64,000 nucleotides of DNA from JAICSD01 sp963836665 (lineage in GTDB: Bacteria > Acidobacteriota > Vicinamibacteria > Vicinamibacterales > 2-12-FULL-66-21): positions 1-64,000 of the forward strand of contig CAWIKL010000002.1 in the NCBI GenBank assembly GCA_963836665.1, read 5' to 3'. Positions 44,801 through 51,670 of this stretch are shown piece after piece (positions within the stretch are counted from its first letter, which is position 1; every line of letters begins with the position of its first letter). The position numbers were made by a program, and so were the translations under genes. The notes beneath the pieces were generated by a model that saw nothing but the letters and a program-made list of their open reading frames with translations, ran no database searches and had not been told where the DNA came from.

Positions 44801-44962
44801 GTCGTTGGCGGCCTGATCTTCTCGCAGCTGGTGACGCTGTACCTGACGCCGGTCGTCTACACCTACATGGCGCAGGTCCAGGGCTGGATGAAGCGGGATC
44901 GGCGTGCCGTGGTGACCGTCGGCAGCGCCGCTGACATCCCGCCGTCGCACACGCCGGCGTGA
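41816..44962 (+). CDS. RND multidrug efflux transporter, MdtB/MdtC-like, second copy
   Basis: A 1048-residue paralogue of the preceding gene, with the same landmarks: MNISEGFIRRPIATSLLMAA, GFVVDDAIVMLENVYRHVEE (proton-relay aspartates), LTPMLCSRFLRRPS and LIGIVEKNAIMQIDFALEAE. Its loops differ from the first copy, as expected for partners in a hetero-trimer. The C-terminus has a hydrophilic extension after QVQGWMKRDRR. No TolC-type outer-membrane channel gene is nearby, so the pump must borrow one. A hairpin spans the stop codon. Confidence 0.93.
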   Translation: MNISEGFIRRPIATSLLMAAIALFGVVAYRALPVSDLPNVDFPTLLVTAQLPGAGPETMASSVATPLENQFSMIAGLQSMTSVNSLGSTQITLEFDLNRPLDGAAVDVQSAITQASRLLPQGMPTPPTFTKVNPADQPILYLVITSSTMPAWQLDEYAETRIAQRISMISGVAQVQVLGSEKYAVHVQLDPHALATRQIGINEIETSLKNWNVNVPTGTIVGPHRAFTLQATGQLTSAEQYKSMIVAYRNGAPIRLDQLGTIVDGVEDQRTGSWLYTKDGKQRAITLGIQRQPGTNTIAVADAVKALLPQFRAELPTSVHMDVLYDRSDTIRDSYRDVQFTMALTLALVIFVIFVFLRNVWATVIPSLALPFSIIGTFAAMYMLGYSLDNLSMMALILSVGFVVDDAIVMLENVYRHVEEGEDPLTASLVGSREIGFTIVSMTLSLAAVFIPVLFISGVLGRLFREFSVTICVAILISGVVSVTLTPMLCSRFLRRPSSHGPGNRWARGSEAGFEWLLNRYDRTLQIVLRHRRATMVAFVGVLAGTVALFIVVPKGFIPDQDTDQIAVTTEAAQGTSYDRLVEYQDAVAEVFNRDPNVEALVSTIGGTAAQTLGGPNLGQIVVHLKPRSERRELAGQIIERLRPELDAVVGMQTFAQNPPTIRIGGEISKSLYQFSMQSPDRTLLYATARKLEGELKKEPLLIDVTSDLEVTSPQVNIQIDRDKAAAMGVTASAIENSFYDAYGTKWVSTIYGAVNEYKVLLELAPKFQADPSALSLLYFKGTTGAIVPLDTLARASQVVGPQSVSHYGQLSSVTVSFGLAPGASLGTALSRVGTVAAGIVPPTVGAQFQGAAAAFQNSLGNLAILLLIAVMVVYIVLGILYESYIHPMTILSGLPSAAFGALVTLLIFGIDLNIYAFVGMIMLIGIVEKNAIMQIDFALEAERGGMSPEQAIYKGCLIRFRPIMMTTMAALFGAVPIALGYGAGGEARQPLGLVVVGGLIFSQLVTLYLTPVVYTYMAQVQGWMKRDRRAVVTVGSAADIPPSHTPA

Positions 44963-44975
44963 CGCCGCCGGCGTG
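44950..44975 (+). terminator. Hairpin across the end of the RND operon
   Basis: Perfect ten-base arms CACGCCGGCG and CGCCGGCGTG enclose the loop TGACGC, which contains the stop codon of the second RND gene. No T-tract follows. It may terminate the RND transcript and also the converging SGNH gene that ends at 44983. Confidence 0.55.
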
Positions 44976-44982
44976 CTCTGAT

Positions 44983-46137
44983 TCACCGACTTCGCTCGAC
45001 ATTCTGCTCCTGCAGCCTCCCCGCGATGGCCGCGGCGATCGCGCGGGCCGCGCGTGGATTCGGGTGCCGGTCCCACGGCAACCGCCAGGCCGCATCGATC
45101 TCGACCCGCAGATAGGGTCCCGCAGGATCATCGAGGATTCTCTGGCGTAGCGCCGCCTCGACCGGCTCCTCGTCGCCGAACTGCGGTACGAGGATCAGTG
45201 GCGTAGCGCGACGCGCGCGCGCCAGCGCCACGGTGGCCCGAAGCACTTGGCGTGTCGCCGCAATGCCGGATTCGACGACGCCAGCGCCGTGATACGGGAA
45301 GATCAACCGCGCGAGCGACTCCAGGCGCCAGCGGTGCACGGCGGGGTGCCACACCAATCCGGGGTCGAGATGCGGCCGTTCGGACTCCAGATTTCGTCCG
45401 AAAAGCGCCGGCATGAACAGCGACACCACCGCCACAGGTCGACGGAAACGGGGCAGTTCCCGCTGCAGCCTGAGATACGCCTGGTCGCTGGCGTAGCCAT
45501 GGACGGCCAGATTCGCGCTCTGGACTCCCAATATCGACTCCACTTGTGCGGGTATGCTCTCCTGCCAGGTCAGCCCTTCTCCGAACATCACCGACTCGCC
45601 GACAAAGATGATCGACGGTCGGTCGGCGTCCACTGGCTGATCGCGGCGGAGGACCCGGTAGCCGGCGGCGTCGAGGGTGTAATCCACGACACGTCCGCCG
45701 ATCGTCCCGTGCCCGGTGCGATCCGGGACGAGCGTCCAGCCGAGCCACGGGTCCGGACGACGGAGCGGTTCTTCAGCAGGAAAGAGCCATTCGGCAGGCC
45801 CGATCTGTACATGGCGGAGCACCGGTTCGCTGACACCGACCGCCAGCACGGCCGCGATCGCAATATAAAGTGCCTGCGCCGGAGTTCGTGCCGCGACACT
45901 GCCGATGCGTCGTCGTGCAAACACGGTCAGCGAGAGGCCGACTCCAACCAGAAGCCCGCGGACGCACGTCGCGATGAGCACGTACCAGTGCCGCGGCAGG
46001 AACCAGGACGGCATGAAGTGCACGTCGAGCCAACGCTGATTGGCAACCAGCGCAGCGGCGAGACAGGCGGCGCCGATCGACGCGGCGAAGACCTCGGCGA
46101 TCACACGAGCGGCAGTGTGCCTGGGGGTGAGTGCCAT
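44983..46137 (-). CDS. Membrane-anchored SGNH-hydrolase-like protein
   Basis: A 384-residue protein. Three N-terminal hydrophobic helices (VIAEVFAASIGAACLAAALV, HWYVLIATCVRGLLVGVGLS, ALYIAIAAVLAVGV) anchor a C-terminal SGNH/GDSL-like domain. Block I reads IIFVGESVMFGEGLTWQES (serine in GES rather than GDS), VQSANLAVHGYASDQAYLRL follows, and the Asp-His pair is in WDRHPNPRAARAIA. It probably acts as an acyl- or glycan-esterase or transferase at the membrane. It is the last gene of the carbamoyltransferase operon, 13 bases after the methyltransferase gene. Confidence 0.75.
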   Translation of the reverse strand: MALTPRHTAARVIAEVFAASIGAACLAAALVANQRWLDVHFMPSWFLPRHWYVLIATCVRGLLVGVGLSLTVFARRRIGSVAARTPAQALYIAIAAVLAVGVSEPVLRHVQIGPAEWLFPAEEPLRRPDPWLGWTLVPDRTGHGTIGGRVVDYTLDAAGYRVLRRDQPVDADRPSIIFVGESVMFGEGLTWQESIPAQVESILGVQSANLAVHGYASDQAYLRLQRELPRFRRPVAVVSLFMPALFGRNLESERPHLDPGLVWHPAVHRWRLESLARLIFPYHGAGVVESGIAATRQVLRATVALARARRATPLILVPQFGDEEPVEAALRQRILDDPAGPYLRVEIDAAWRLPWDRHPNPRAARAIAAAIAGRLQEQNVERSR

Positions 46138-46150
46138 CGTTGGTCGCCAC

Positions 46151-47107
46151 CTACGCGTGCCGGCCGATGGTGAAGAACAGCCCGCCCTCTCGGCCGAGCG
46201 CGTGCATCCAGCCGAGTTGCGCCAGCCAGCCCTCGAATCGCCAGTTGTCGACGGCGGGCGCAAACAGAGCCCCGCCGTCTTCCCCCAGGACCGCGCTCGG
46301 ATAGGCGCGGAGGTACTCGACCCGGTTATCGGCGAACCACCGTTGCACCTCGGCGAGCGTGTGGCGGTGTTCTTCGGGATGCTGATACTGATCGCGCAGC
46401 CAGGCTGCGCGCCGTTCGGGCTCGTGCGCGCGCTCGCGCAGCACCGGGTCGAAGGGGATCCAGCGGTAGCCCGACAGTCGAGCCACGACACGCCGAAGCC
46501 GCAGCGGCACGCGGGCGAAGGCGTTGTAAAGCCCGAGCACGACGATCCCGCCTGGCCGCGCCAGCGGCACGAGCCGCGCAAACGCGGCGCGCGGATCGGG
46601 CGTGTGGTGCAGGACGCCCGACGAATACACCACGTCGAACGAGCCGGCCCGCAAGCCGGGATGCCGCGCATCAGTCTCCACGAACTGGACGCGATCGAGG
46701 CCGAAACGCCGCGCCGCGGCGGCGGCGAGCTGCAGCGACGCGCGCGTCAGGTCGGCACCGATGACGACGCGATCGGCGCGGGCCAGGTAGAGGCACATCT
46801 GACCGGTGCCGCAGCCGATCTCGGCAATCCGCGCGTCACCCGGAATCGCTTCATCGATCAGACGCGTGAACACGGTCCGCCGGGCCCGCGCGTGCAGCGC
46901 CGAAAGGCTGTCACCTGGAGGGTAGCCGGGAAACGGCGCGCCTTCGTAGAAACGGCGCACGGTCTCGGTGCGCCCGTCGGCAGGAAGCCGCAGATTGGGA
47001 ATCCCGTCGGGTGCGTCGAAGCGGCGCGCGCAGCCGCGGCAGGACCAGTCCGGCGACAACTCGCCGGCGCAAGCCGGGCAGGCGAGCAGCGCGCGGAAGG
47101 CATCCAC
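46151..47107 (-). CDS. SAM methyltransferase with zinc-ribbon-like N-terminus
   Basis: A 318-residue protein. The N-terminus has a Trm112-like Cys pattern (LACPACAGEL and WSCRGCARRF), followed by the class I fold: IAEIGCGTGQMCLYLARADR (motif I), VIGADLTRASLQLAA (motif II), FDVVYSSGVLHHTPDPRAAF (motif IV) and GGIVVLGLYNAFA. The C-terminal 120 residues have no obvious domain. The substrate is unknown, but the gene's place between DUF5989 and the SGNH protein suggests a part in decorating the product of the carbamoyltransferase cluster. Its start lies one base after the DUF5989 stop. Confidence 0.82.
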   Translation of the reverse strand: MDAFRALLACPACAGELSPDWSCRGCARRFDAPDGIPNLRLPADGRTETVRRFYEGAPFPGYPPGDSLSALHARARRTVFTRLIDEAIPGDARIAEIGCGTGQMCLYLARADRVVIGADLTRASLQLAAAAARRFGLDRVQFVETDARHPGLRAGSFDVVYSSGVLHHTPDPRAAFARLVPLARPGGIVVLGLYNAFARVPLRLRRVVARLSGYRWIPFDPVLRERAHEPERRAAWLRDQYQHPEEHRHTLAEVQRWFADNRVEYLRAYPSAVLGEDGGALFAPAVDNWRFEGWLAQLGWMHALGREGGLFFTIGRHA

Positions 47108-47108
47108 G

Positions 47109-47321
47109 TCAGAAGATCGCGTAAATGAACGGCGCCAGCGCCTCGACCGTCGCCGCCAGGATCAGAACCAGGCCGAACACGCAGAGGAAGATGGCGAGCG
47201 GAATCAGCCAGCGCTTGCCGGACTCGCGCTGCCACAGTCCGCGCACGAGATCCACAATCGACCCGACGGTACTGGTGAGCACGATCAGCCTTCGGTGCGT
47301 GCCGCCGCGCTTCTTGATCAT
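47109..47321 (-). CDS. DUF5989 small membrane protein
   Basis: A 70-residue protein starting at ATG 47321, whose ATGA overlaps the carbamoyltransferase stop. It has the DUF5989 core LVRGLWQRESGKRWLIPLAI followed by one long membrane helix (FLCVFGLVLILAATVEALAP) and ends in FIYAIF. These short proteins typically accompany carbamoyltransferases of the SxtJ-linked type, often with SGNH proteins. The function is unknown; a membrane tether for the enzyme is a plausible guess. Confidence 0.82.
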   Translation of the reverse strand: MIKKRGGTHRRLIVLTSTVGSIVDLVRGLWQRESGKRWLIPLAIFLCVFGLVLILAATVEALAPFIYAIF

Positions 47322-49090
47322 GCCGCCCCCGCCAGCGGTCCGGCCGGCACGCGCGCGCATTTGGTGACCACGGTCGTGCCCGCGACGAGCAGGTCGATGC
47401 CGGCACGACGGAACGTCGAGTAGCCTTCGAGGGCGCGGTTCACGATCGGCTCTCCCGCCACGTTGAACGACGTGTTGAGCAGCACCGGCATGCCGCTGCG
47501 GCGCCCGTAGGCTTCGAGCAGCGCGTGCAGCCGAGGCGCCATACCGCGCTCGAGCGTCTGGAGCCGGGCCGAGCCGTCGACGTGGGTCACCGCCGCGAGC
47601 GTGGACCGCCACTCGGGCCGGACGGGAAAGACGCCCGACATGAAGCGGCCAAGCCGCGCCCCACCCGGCGGCAGATCGAAATAGCGGTCGGCCGCGTCGA
47701 TCGGCGTCACCGGCGCGAAAGGCCGGAACGGCTCGCGATGCTTGATTTCGCGATTGAGGCGGTCGCGCATCTCGGCCGCGTGCGGCGCGGCGAGAATGCT
47801 GCGATGCCCGAGCGCGCGCGGTCCGAACTCGGCGGCCCCTTCCATCCACCCGACGATGCGGCCGGCCGCGAGCCGCTCGGCGACGTGCTCGATGAGCGCC
47901 GCCTCGTCCAGCTCTTCGACCTGCTGGTCGTCTTCCCGCCCCGCCCGTGCCAGCTCCGCCCCGTCGACTACCGGCCCCCAGAACGGATGATCGGGCACGT
48001 CACAGTCGGGATTCTTGAGATAGATGCGATCGGCATAGAGCGCCGCGCCGAGCGCGCACCCGGCATCGCCAGGCGCCGGCGGGACGAAGACGCGCTCGAA
48101 ACCCGACTCGGCAAGGATCCGGACGTTGGCCAGGCCATTGAGTGCGACGCCCCCCGCCAGGCAGAGATCCGGCAGCCCGGTTTCGTCGTGCAGCGCGCGC
48201 GCGATGTCCACCAGCGTGTCCTCGAGCACGCGTTGGACGCTGGCGGCGCAATCGGCGAAGCGGCGCCCCTCTTCCGTCTCGACGTCGATCGGCTCGTAGG
48301 GGTTGCGCGGCCGGCCGAACAGATCGACGAACCGCTGCGAGTAGGAACGCGCCGCGGTTGTCTGATACTCGAAGTAGTCCATGTCGAGCGTGAAGGCGCC
48401 ATCCGGCGTGCGCCGGATCAGCTTGCGGACCTTGTCGGCGAGCGTCGGGCGACCGTAGGCGGCGAGGCCCATCACCTTGTACTCGTCCTCGTTCACCTCG
48501 AAACCGAGGTAGGCGGTAAAGGCGGAATAGAGCAGGCCGAGCGAGTGCGGATACCTGATTTCACGAAGCAATGTGATGTCGGTCGGGCCACCTCGACGGC
48601 GCGTGCCGTGACCGACCGTCAGCGTGGACCACTCGCCGACGCCGTCAGCGGTGAGAATCGCGGCACGCTCGGTCGGCGCGGTGAGGAGCGCGGCGGCGGC
48701 GTGCGCGTGGTGGTGGCCGGTGAACAGGATCCGCGAGCGCGGGATGCCGCCCAGATACGACGAGATGATGCCGCGCGCCCAAACCTTTTCGCCGAGCGAG
48801 TTCTTGATCGCCTCCGGAAACGAGCGCCACGAGTGGGGGAAGGTCCGCAAGGCGCTGGTCAGGATTCGATCGAATTTGCGCATGCTGCGCTCGTAGAAGA
48901 CGACGGCGTCGAGATCCGCGGGCTCGAGGCCGGTCTGCTCCAGACACCATTCGATCGCCCCGAGGGGAAAGCCGGCGTCGTTCTTGTGGCGCGACAAGCG
49001 CTCTTCCTGGACAGCGCAGACCGGCACGCCGTCGACGACGAGCGCGGCGGCCGAATCGTGGTAATGGGCGGAAATGCCGAGAATCTTCAT
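47318..49090 (-). CDS. Carbamoyltransferase, NodU/CmcH family
   Basis: A 590-residue O-carbamoyltransferase-type enzyme that uses carbamoyl phosphate and ATP. The N-terminal YrdC/Kae1-like half has MKILGISAHYHDSAAALVVD, the metal-binding histidines in FTGHHHAHAAAALL and ILTADGVGEWST. The middle has LCLAGGVALNGLANVRI and PPAPGDAGCALGAALY. The C-terminal domain has GAAEFGPRALGHRSILAAP, MPVLLNTSFNVAGEPIV and ends after DLLVAGTTVVTK. Substrates of relatives include Nod factors, cephalosporins and saxitoxin precursors; the acceptor here is unknown. The gene starts one base after the ferritin-like gene stop and overlaps DUF5989 by four bases. Confidence 0.9.
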   Translation of the reverse strand: MKILGISAHYHDSAAALVVDGVPVCAVQEERLSRHKNDAGFPLGAIEWCLEQTGLEPADLDAVVFYERSMRKFDRILTSALRTFPHSWRSFPEAIKNSLGEKVWARGIISSYLGGIPRSRILFTGHHHAHAAAALLTAPTERAAILTADGVGEWSTLTVGHGTRRRGGPTDITLLREIRYPHSLGLLYSAFTAYLGFEVNEDEYKVMGLAAYGRPTLADKVRKLIRRTPDGAFTLDMDYFEYQTTAARSYSQRFVDLFGRPRNPYEPIDVETEEGRRFADCAASVQRVLEDTLVDIARALHDETGLPDLCLAGGVALNGLANVRILAESGFERVFVPPAPGDAGCALGAALYADRIYLKNPDCDVPDHPFWGPVVDGAELARAGREDDQQVEELDEAALIEHVAERLAAGRIVGWMEGAAEFGPRALGHRSILAAPHAAEMRDRLNREIKHREPFRPFAPVTPIDAADRYFDLPPGGARLGRFMSGVFPVRPEWRSTLAAVTHVDGSARLQTLERGMAPRLHALLEAYGRRSGMPVLLNTSFNVAGEPIVNRALEGYSTFRRAGIDLLVAGTTVVTKCARVPAGPLAGAA

Positions 49091-49091
49091 A

Positions 49092-49841
49092 TCAGTAGAG
49101 GCTGGTCGGGGACTCGCCGCGCGCCGGCGGGATTGGTGTCCAGCCGACCGGTTCGCGGCGTGCGGCGCGCTTGGCCAGGACGGCAAATGGCGCAAGCACC
49201 ACAAAGTACATAAGGGTCAGCATCACGGCGCTGATCACGCTCGCCGTCACGACAGCCAGGCGCAGATAGCGCTTCCACAACCGGCTCGCGCGCGCCTGCC
49301 AGACCTGCCGACGGTAGCCGTCCGGTTTGAGGCGGGCGAGTTGGGTGTAGGTGTAATTCATGTGGAACACTTCGTCACGCAGGATCTCCTCGAAAATCGC
49401 GCGGGTCGCCGGATCGTCGCCGACGACATCGCGGTAGATCTCGAAGCGGCCGGCCGCCGCCTTCTCCGCGACGTGCAGGAAAGCGAGCAGGCGGTAGTCG
49501 GGTTCTCCCTTGATCGTGAGATCGTCGAGCCCATGGCCGCCGGGCAGTGGGTTGGTGTTGAAGCGTGATGTCGTCTTCGCCGCGCGTACCTGGAGCAGCG
49601 CCGCGCCACGGTGGCGAAAGAGATCGGCGTGGCGAAGTTCGTCGATGGCGTGCTCCAAATAGAGCCGCCGCAGAAGGGGATCGGGGGTGAGCTCAGCGGC
49701 GCGCAGGATGTCGCGCCCGCCGTCGCCCTCGACCTTCGAGAACGCGATCAGCTTGCGGACTCGGCGATCGAAATCGCCCCACACCCAGCGGTGAACCGGA
49801 CGGAGGATCTCGTCCATCCGCGTGGCTTGCGAAGTGGCCAT
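49092..49841 (-). CDS. Ferritin-like diiron membrane protein
   Basis: A 249-residue protein with a four-helix ferritin-like domain and C-terminal membrane helices. Metal-binding motifs are LEHAIDELRHADLF (E68-x-x-H71) and ILRDEVFHMNYTY (a second ExxH), with HVAEKAAAGRFEIY between them. The C-terminal third contains a hydrophobic segment (LAVVTASVISAVMLTLMYFVVLAP) that would anchor it. Such proteins may act as oxygenases, desaturases or peroxidases on membrane-bound substrates. It is the first gene of the operon with the carbamoyltransferase; the clustering with SGNH and methyltransferase genes suggests it oxidises a lipid or glycolipid product. Confidence 0.75.
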   Translation of the reverse strand: MATSQATRMDEILRPVHRWVWGDFDRRVRKLIAFSKVEGDGGRDILRAAELTPDPLLRRLYLEHAIDELRHADLFRHRGAALLQVRAAKTTSRFNTNPLPGGHGLDDLTIKGEPDYRLLAFLHVAEKAAAGRFEIYRDVVGDDPATRAIFEEILRDEVFHMNYTYTQLARLKPDGYRRQVWQARASRLWKRYLRLAVVTASVISAVMLTLMYFVVLAPFAVLAKRAARREPVGWTPIPPARGESPTSLY

Positions 49842-50006
49842 TGTGGGACGTCACCTGTTCGCTTCGCTGACGCAGGGGTCCGGAGTCCCTGGCAGCCGCC
49901 GCCGCTACACTCTGACGTGCAATGTATCATGCGGCCGCAGTCGAGGGATCATGCGCGTCGCACGGCTGCCACGGGAGGCCAATCTCAGCCGTGGGCGGTC
50001 GGGTCG

Positions 50007-50768
50007 CTACGCGGTCTTGATACAGCGGAACACTTCGGTCTCGTAAACCAGTGTGACGAACCCGTCGCCATCCGCGTAGCGCGCGTGCAGCGTGCGCAGC
50101 AGATCCAGCAGCCGCTCGCCAGCCTCCCCCGTCTTTGGCACGTATGACGCGCTGTGGGCACGGCCAATCAGGCCGTCGCGGTCCAGGCGCTGCGCGTTCG
50201 GCCACGCCTGACGCACGCACGGGGTGAAAAGACCTCCGTGGCTGACGATCTCCGGCTCGAACGGCATGCGCTCGGCTGCGATTTCGCCGCCGGAGTCGAG
50301 AATCGCCTGGCGGAATCCGGCGGTCAGTGGATCGGTCGTGCTGCGGCGGTTCCACATGATGGCGAGGCGGCCGCCGGGCACGAGGATCCGCGCGAACTCC
50401 GCGATCGCCTCCGCGTTGTGGAACCAGTGGAATGACTGAGCGCACAGGACGAGGTCGATGGACGCGGCGGCAAGGCCGGTCGCCTGCGCGCTCCCAGATA
50501 CCCACTCGACGCGCGGATGCAGCGCCGCGGCGCCGCGCATCGCCTCGCCCGGTTCGACCGCGATGACACGCACGCCGCGCTCGCCAAGCAGCCGCGCCGA
50601 AATCCCGGTGCCGGCGCCGACGTCGGCCGCGACCAGCCGTTCCGGCGGGGCGAGCCCGTCGAGGATCGCGTCGATTGCCGCGGCGGGATAGCTCGGGCGG
50701 AACCTCACGTAGTCCGCGGCGCGGTCGTTGAAACGCGCGACGCTATCCTCGCTGCGATGGCGACTCAC
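50007..50768 (-). CDS. Class I SAM-dependent methyltransferase
   Basis: A 253-residue methyltransferase starting at GTG 50768. It begins ARFNDRAADYVRFRPSYP, a pattern of the trans-aconitate/UbiE-like group, with motif I VAADVGAGTGISARLLGERG, motif II VIAVEPGEAM, and the active segment LVLCAQSFHWFHNAEAI, followed by GGRLAIMWNRR. The acceptor is unknown. Its GTG sits within the palindrome at 50766-50778, so its translation and transcription are entwined with the toxin-antitoxin promoter on the other strand. Confidence 0.82.
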   Translation of the reverse strand: MSRHRSEDSVARFNDRAADYVRFRPSYPAAAIDAILDGLAPPERLVAADVGAGTGISARLLGERGVRVIAVEPGEAMRGAAALHPRVEWVSGSAQATGLAAASIDLVLCAQSFHWFHNAEAIAEFARILVPGGRLAIMWNRRSTTDPLTAGFRQAILDSGGEIAAERMPFEPEIVSHGGLFTPCVRQAWPNAQRLDRDGLIGRAHSASYVPKTGEAGERLLDLLRTLHARYADGDGFVTLVYETEVFRCIKTA

Positions 50769-50802
50769 GGTTACCGTGAAGCATATACGGCGGACGTATA
50801 AT
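50766..50802. promoter_or_regulatory. Divergent control region with two palindromes and a -10 box
   Basis: CACGGTTACCGTG (50766-50778) is a 6+1+6 palindrome over the start codon of the minus-strand methyltransferase gene. TATACG-N5-CGTATA (50784-50800) is a second perfect inverted repeat that includes most of the -10 box TATAAT (50797-50802). Transcription of the toxin-antitoxin genes would start within one or two bases of GTG 50810, giving a leaderless message. Both repeats look like operators. Confidence 0.5.
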
Positions 50803-50809
50803 TGCGGCC

Positions 50810-51211
50810 GTGGGGCACGCCTTGCCGCAGCAGATCGTCGACGTGCTCGGGGGCGATCCTGGAGTCACGGCCGTGTACTTGTTCGGCTCGACCGCACGCG
50901 GCGAGGCCACGCTCCACAGCGACGTCGATATCGCCGTGCTCTTCGCGGCAGCGCCGCCGCGCTCGCTGAACGGGTCATCGCTCGTCCTCGAAGGTCACTT
51001 GGAGCGGGCCTTGCGCCGCCGGGTTGATCTGATCGTGCTGAACGATGCGCCGGTTGACCTGCGGATCCGTATTCTTCGCGACGGCCAGTTGCTCTTCGAC
51101 CGCGATCCGGCGGTGCGCATCGCGTTTGAAGTCCGAACCAGAAACGAAGCCTTCGATCTGGAGGCTGTGTTGAACCGTTATCGCTCCCCGCGCGCGGCAA
51201 CCAAGCCATGA
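50810..51211 (+). CDS. mntA: MNT-type nucleotidyltransferase antitoxin
   Basis: A 133-residue minimal nucleotidyltransferase. The catalytic motif is VYLFGSTARGEATLHSDVDI, which holds GS(x)nSDxD and its two metal-binding aspartates, and the third acidic residue lies in RRVDLIVLND. In MntA-HepT systems this protein neutralises the toxin by adding AMP to the tyrosine of its RX4HXY motif. GTG 50810 is the start, directly after a promoter. Its stop overlaps the ATG of the toxin (ATGA). Antitoxin first and toxin second is the less common gene order. Confidence 0.85.
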   Translation: MGHALPQQIVDVLGGDPGVTAVYLFGSTARGEATLHSDVDIAVLFAAAPPRSLNGSSLVLEGHLERALRRRVDLIVLNDAPVDLRIRILRDGQLLFDRDPAVRIAFEVRTRNEAFDLEAVLNRYRSPRAATKP

Positions 51212-51627
51212 CCGATCCGGCGCTCGTCGCGAAAAAGCTGGCGCTGATCGAGACGTGCCTGTCGGATCTGCAGCGCCTGGCCAGGCCTGACAGCCTGGCG
51301 TCCGACATCCGGGAACAGCGGTTCGTCGAGCACACGCTGCAGGTGGCCATCCAGGCAGCGCTCGACGTTGCCTCGCACATTGTTTCCGATCGGCGACTTG
51401 GCGAGCCGCGTACGAACCGGGAGTTGTTCGATCTGCTCGAGCGGGACGGCTGGCTCGATGCCACGCTGACCGCCACGCTGCGCAATATGGCCGGTTTCCG
51501 CAACGTCCTCGTCCACGGCTACGACGATGTCGATCTGGCCGTCGTTGAGGACATCCTCGCCAATCACCTGAGCGACCTGACGGCCTTCGTCGCCGCGATT
51601 CGCCGCGGAGTGACCCCGTCACCCTGA
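51208..51627 (+). CDS. hepT: HEPN-domain toxin (DUF86 / HepT-like)
   Basis: A 139-residue all-helical HEPN protein. The RNase-type motif RX4HXY is visible as RNVLVHGYDDVD near residue 98; RN and HGY are intact. The N-terminal IRERF-like segment reads SDIREQRFVEHTLQVAIQAA, typical of DUF86. Such toxins cleave RNA and slow growth unless held by the partner. ATG 51208 overlaps the mntA stop. A stem-loop lies just downstream. Confidence 0.85.
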   Translation: MTDPALVAKKLALIETCLSDLQRLARPDSLASDIREQRFVEHTLQVAIQAALDVASHIVSDRRLGEPRTNRELFDLLERDGWLDATLTATLRNMAGFRNVLVHGYDDVDLAVVEDILANHLSDLTAFVAAIRRGVTPSP

Positions 51628-51651
51628 GTCCGCTTCGCCAGACCAGGCATC

Positions 51652-51670
51652 CCGGTTCACCGCGAACCGG
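51652..51670. terminator. Short hairpin between converging genes
   Basis: CCGGTTC and GAACCGG arms with a five-base loop ACCGC, covering the stop region of the minus-strand UPF0182 gene and lying 24 bases after the hepT stop. It is a candidate bidirectional terminator without a T-tract. Confidence 0.4.
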
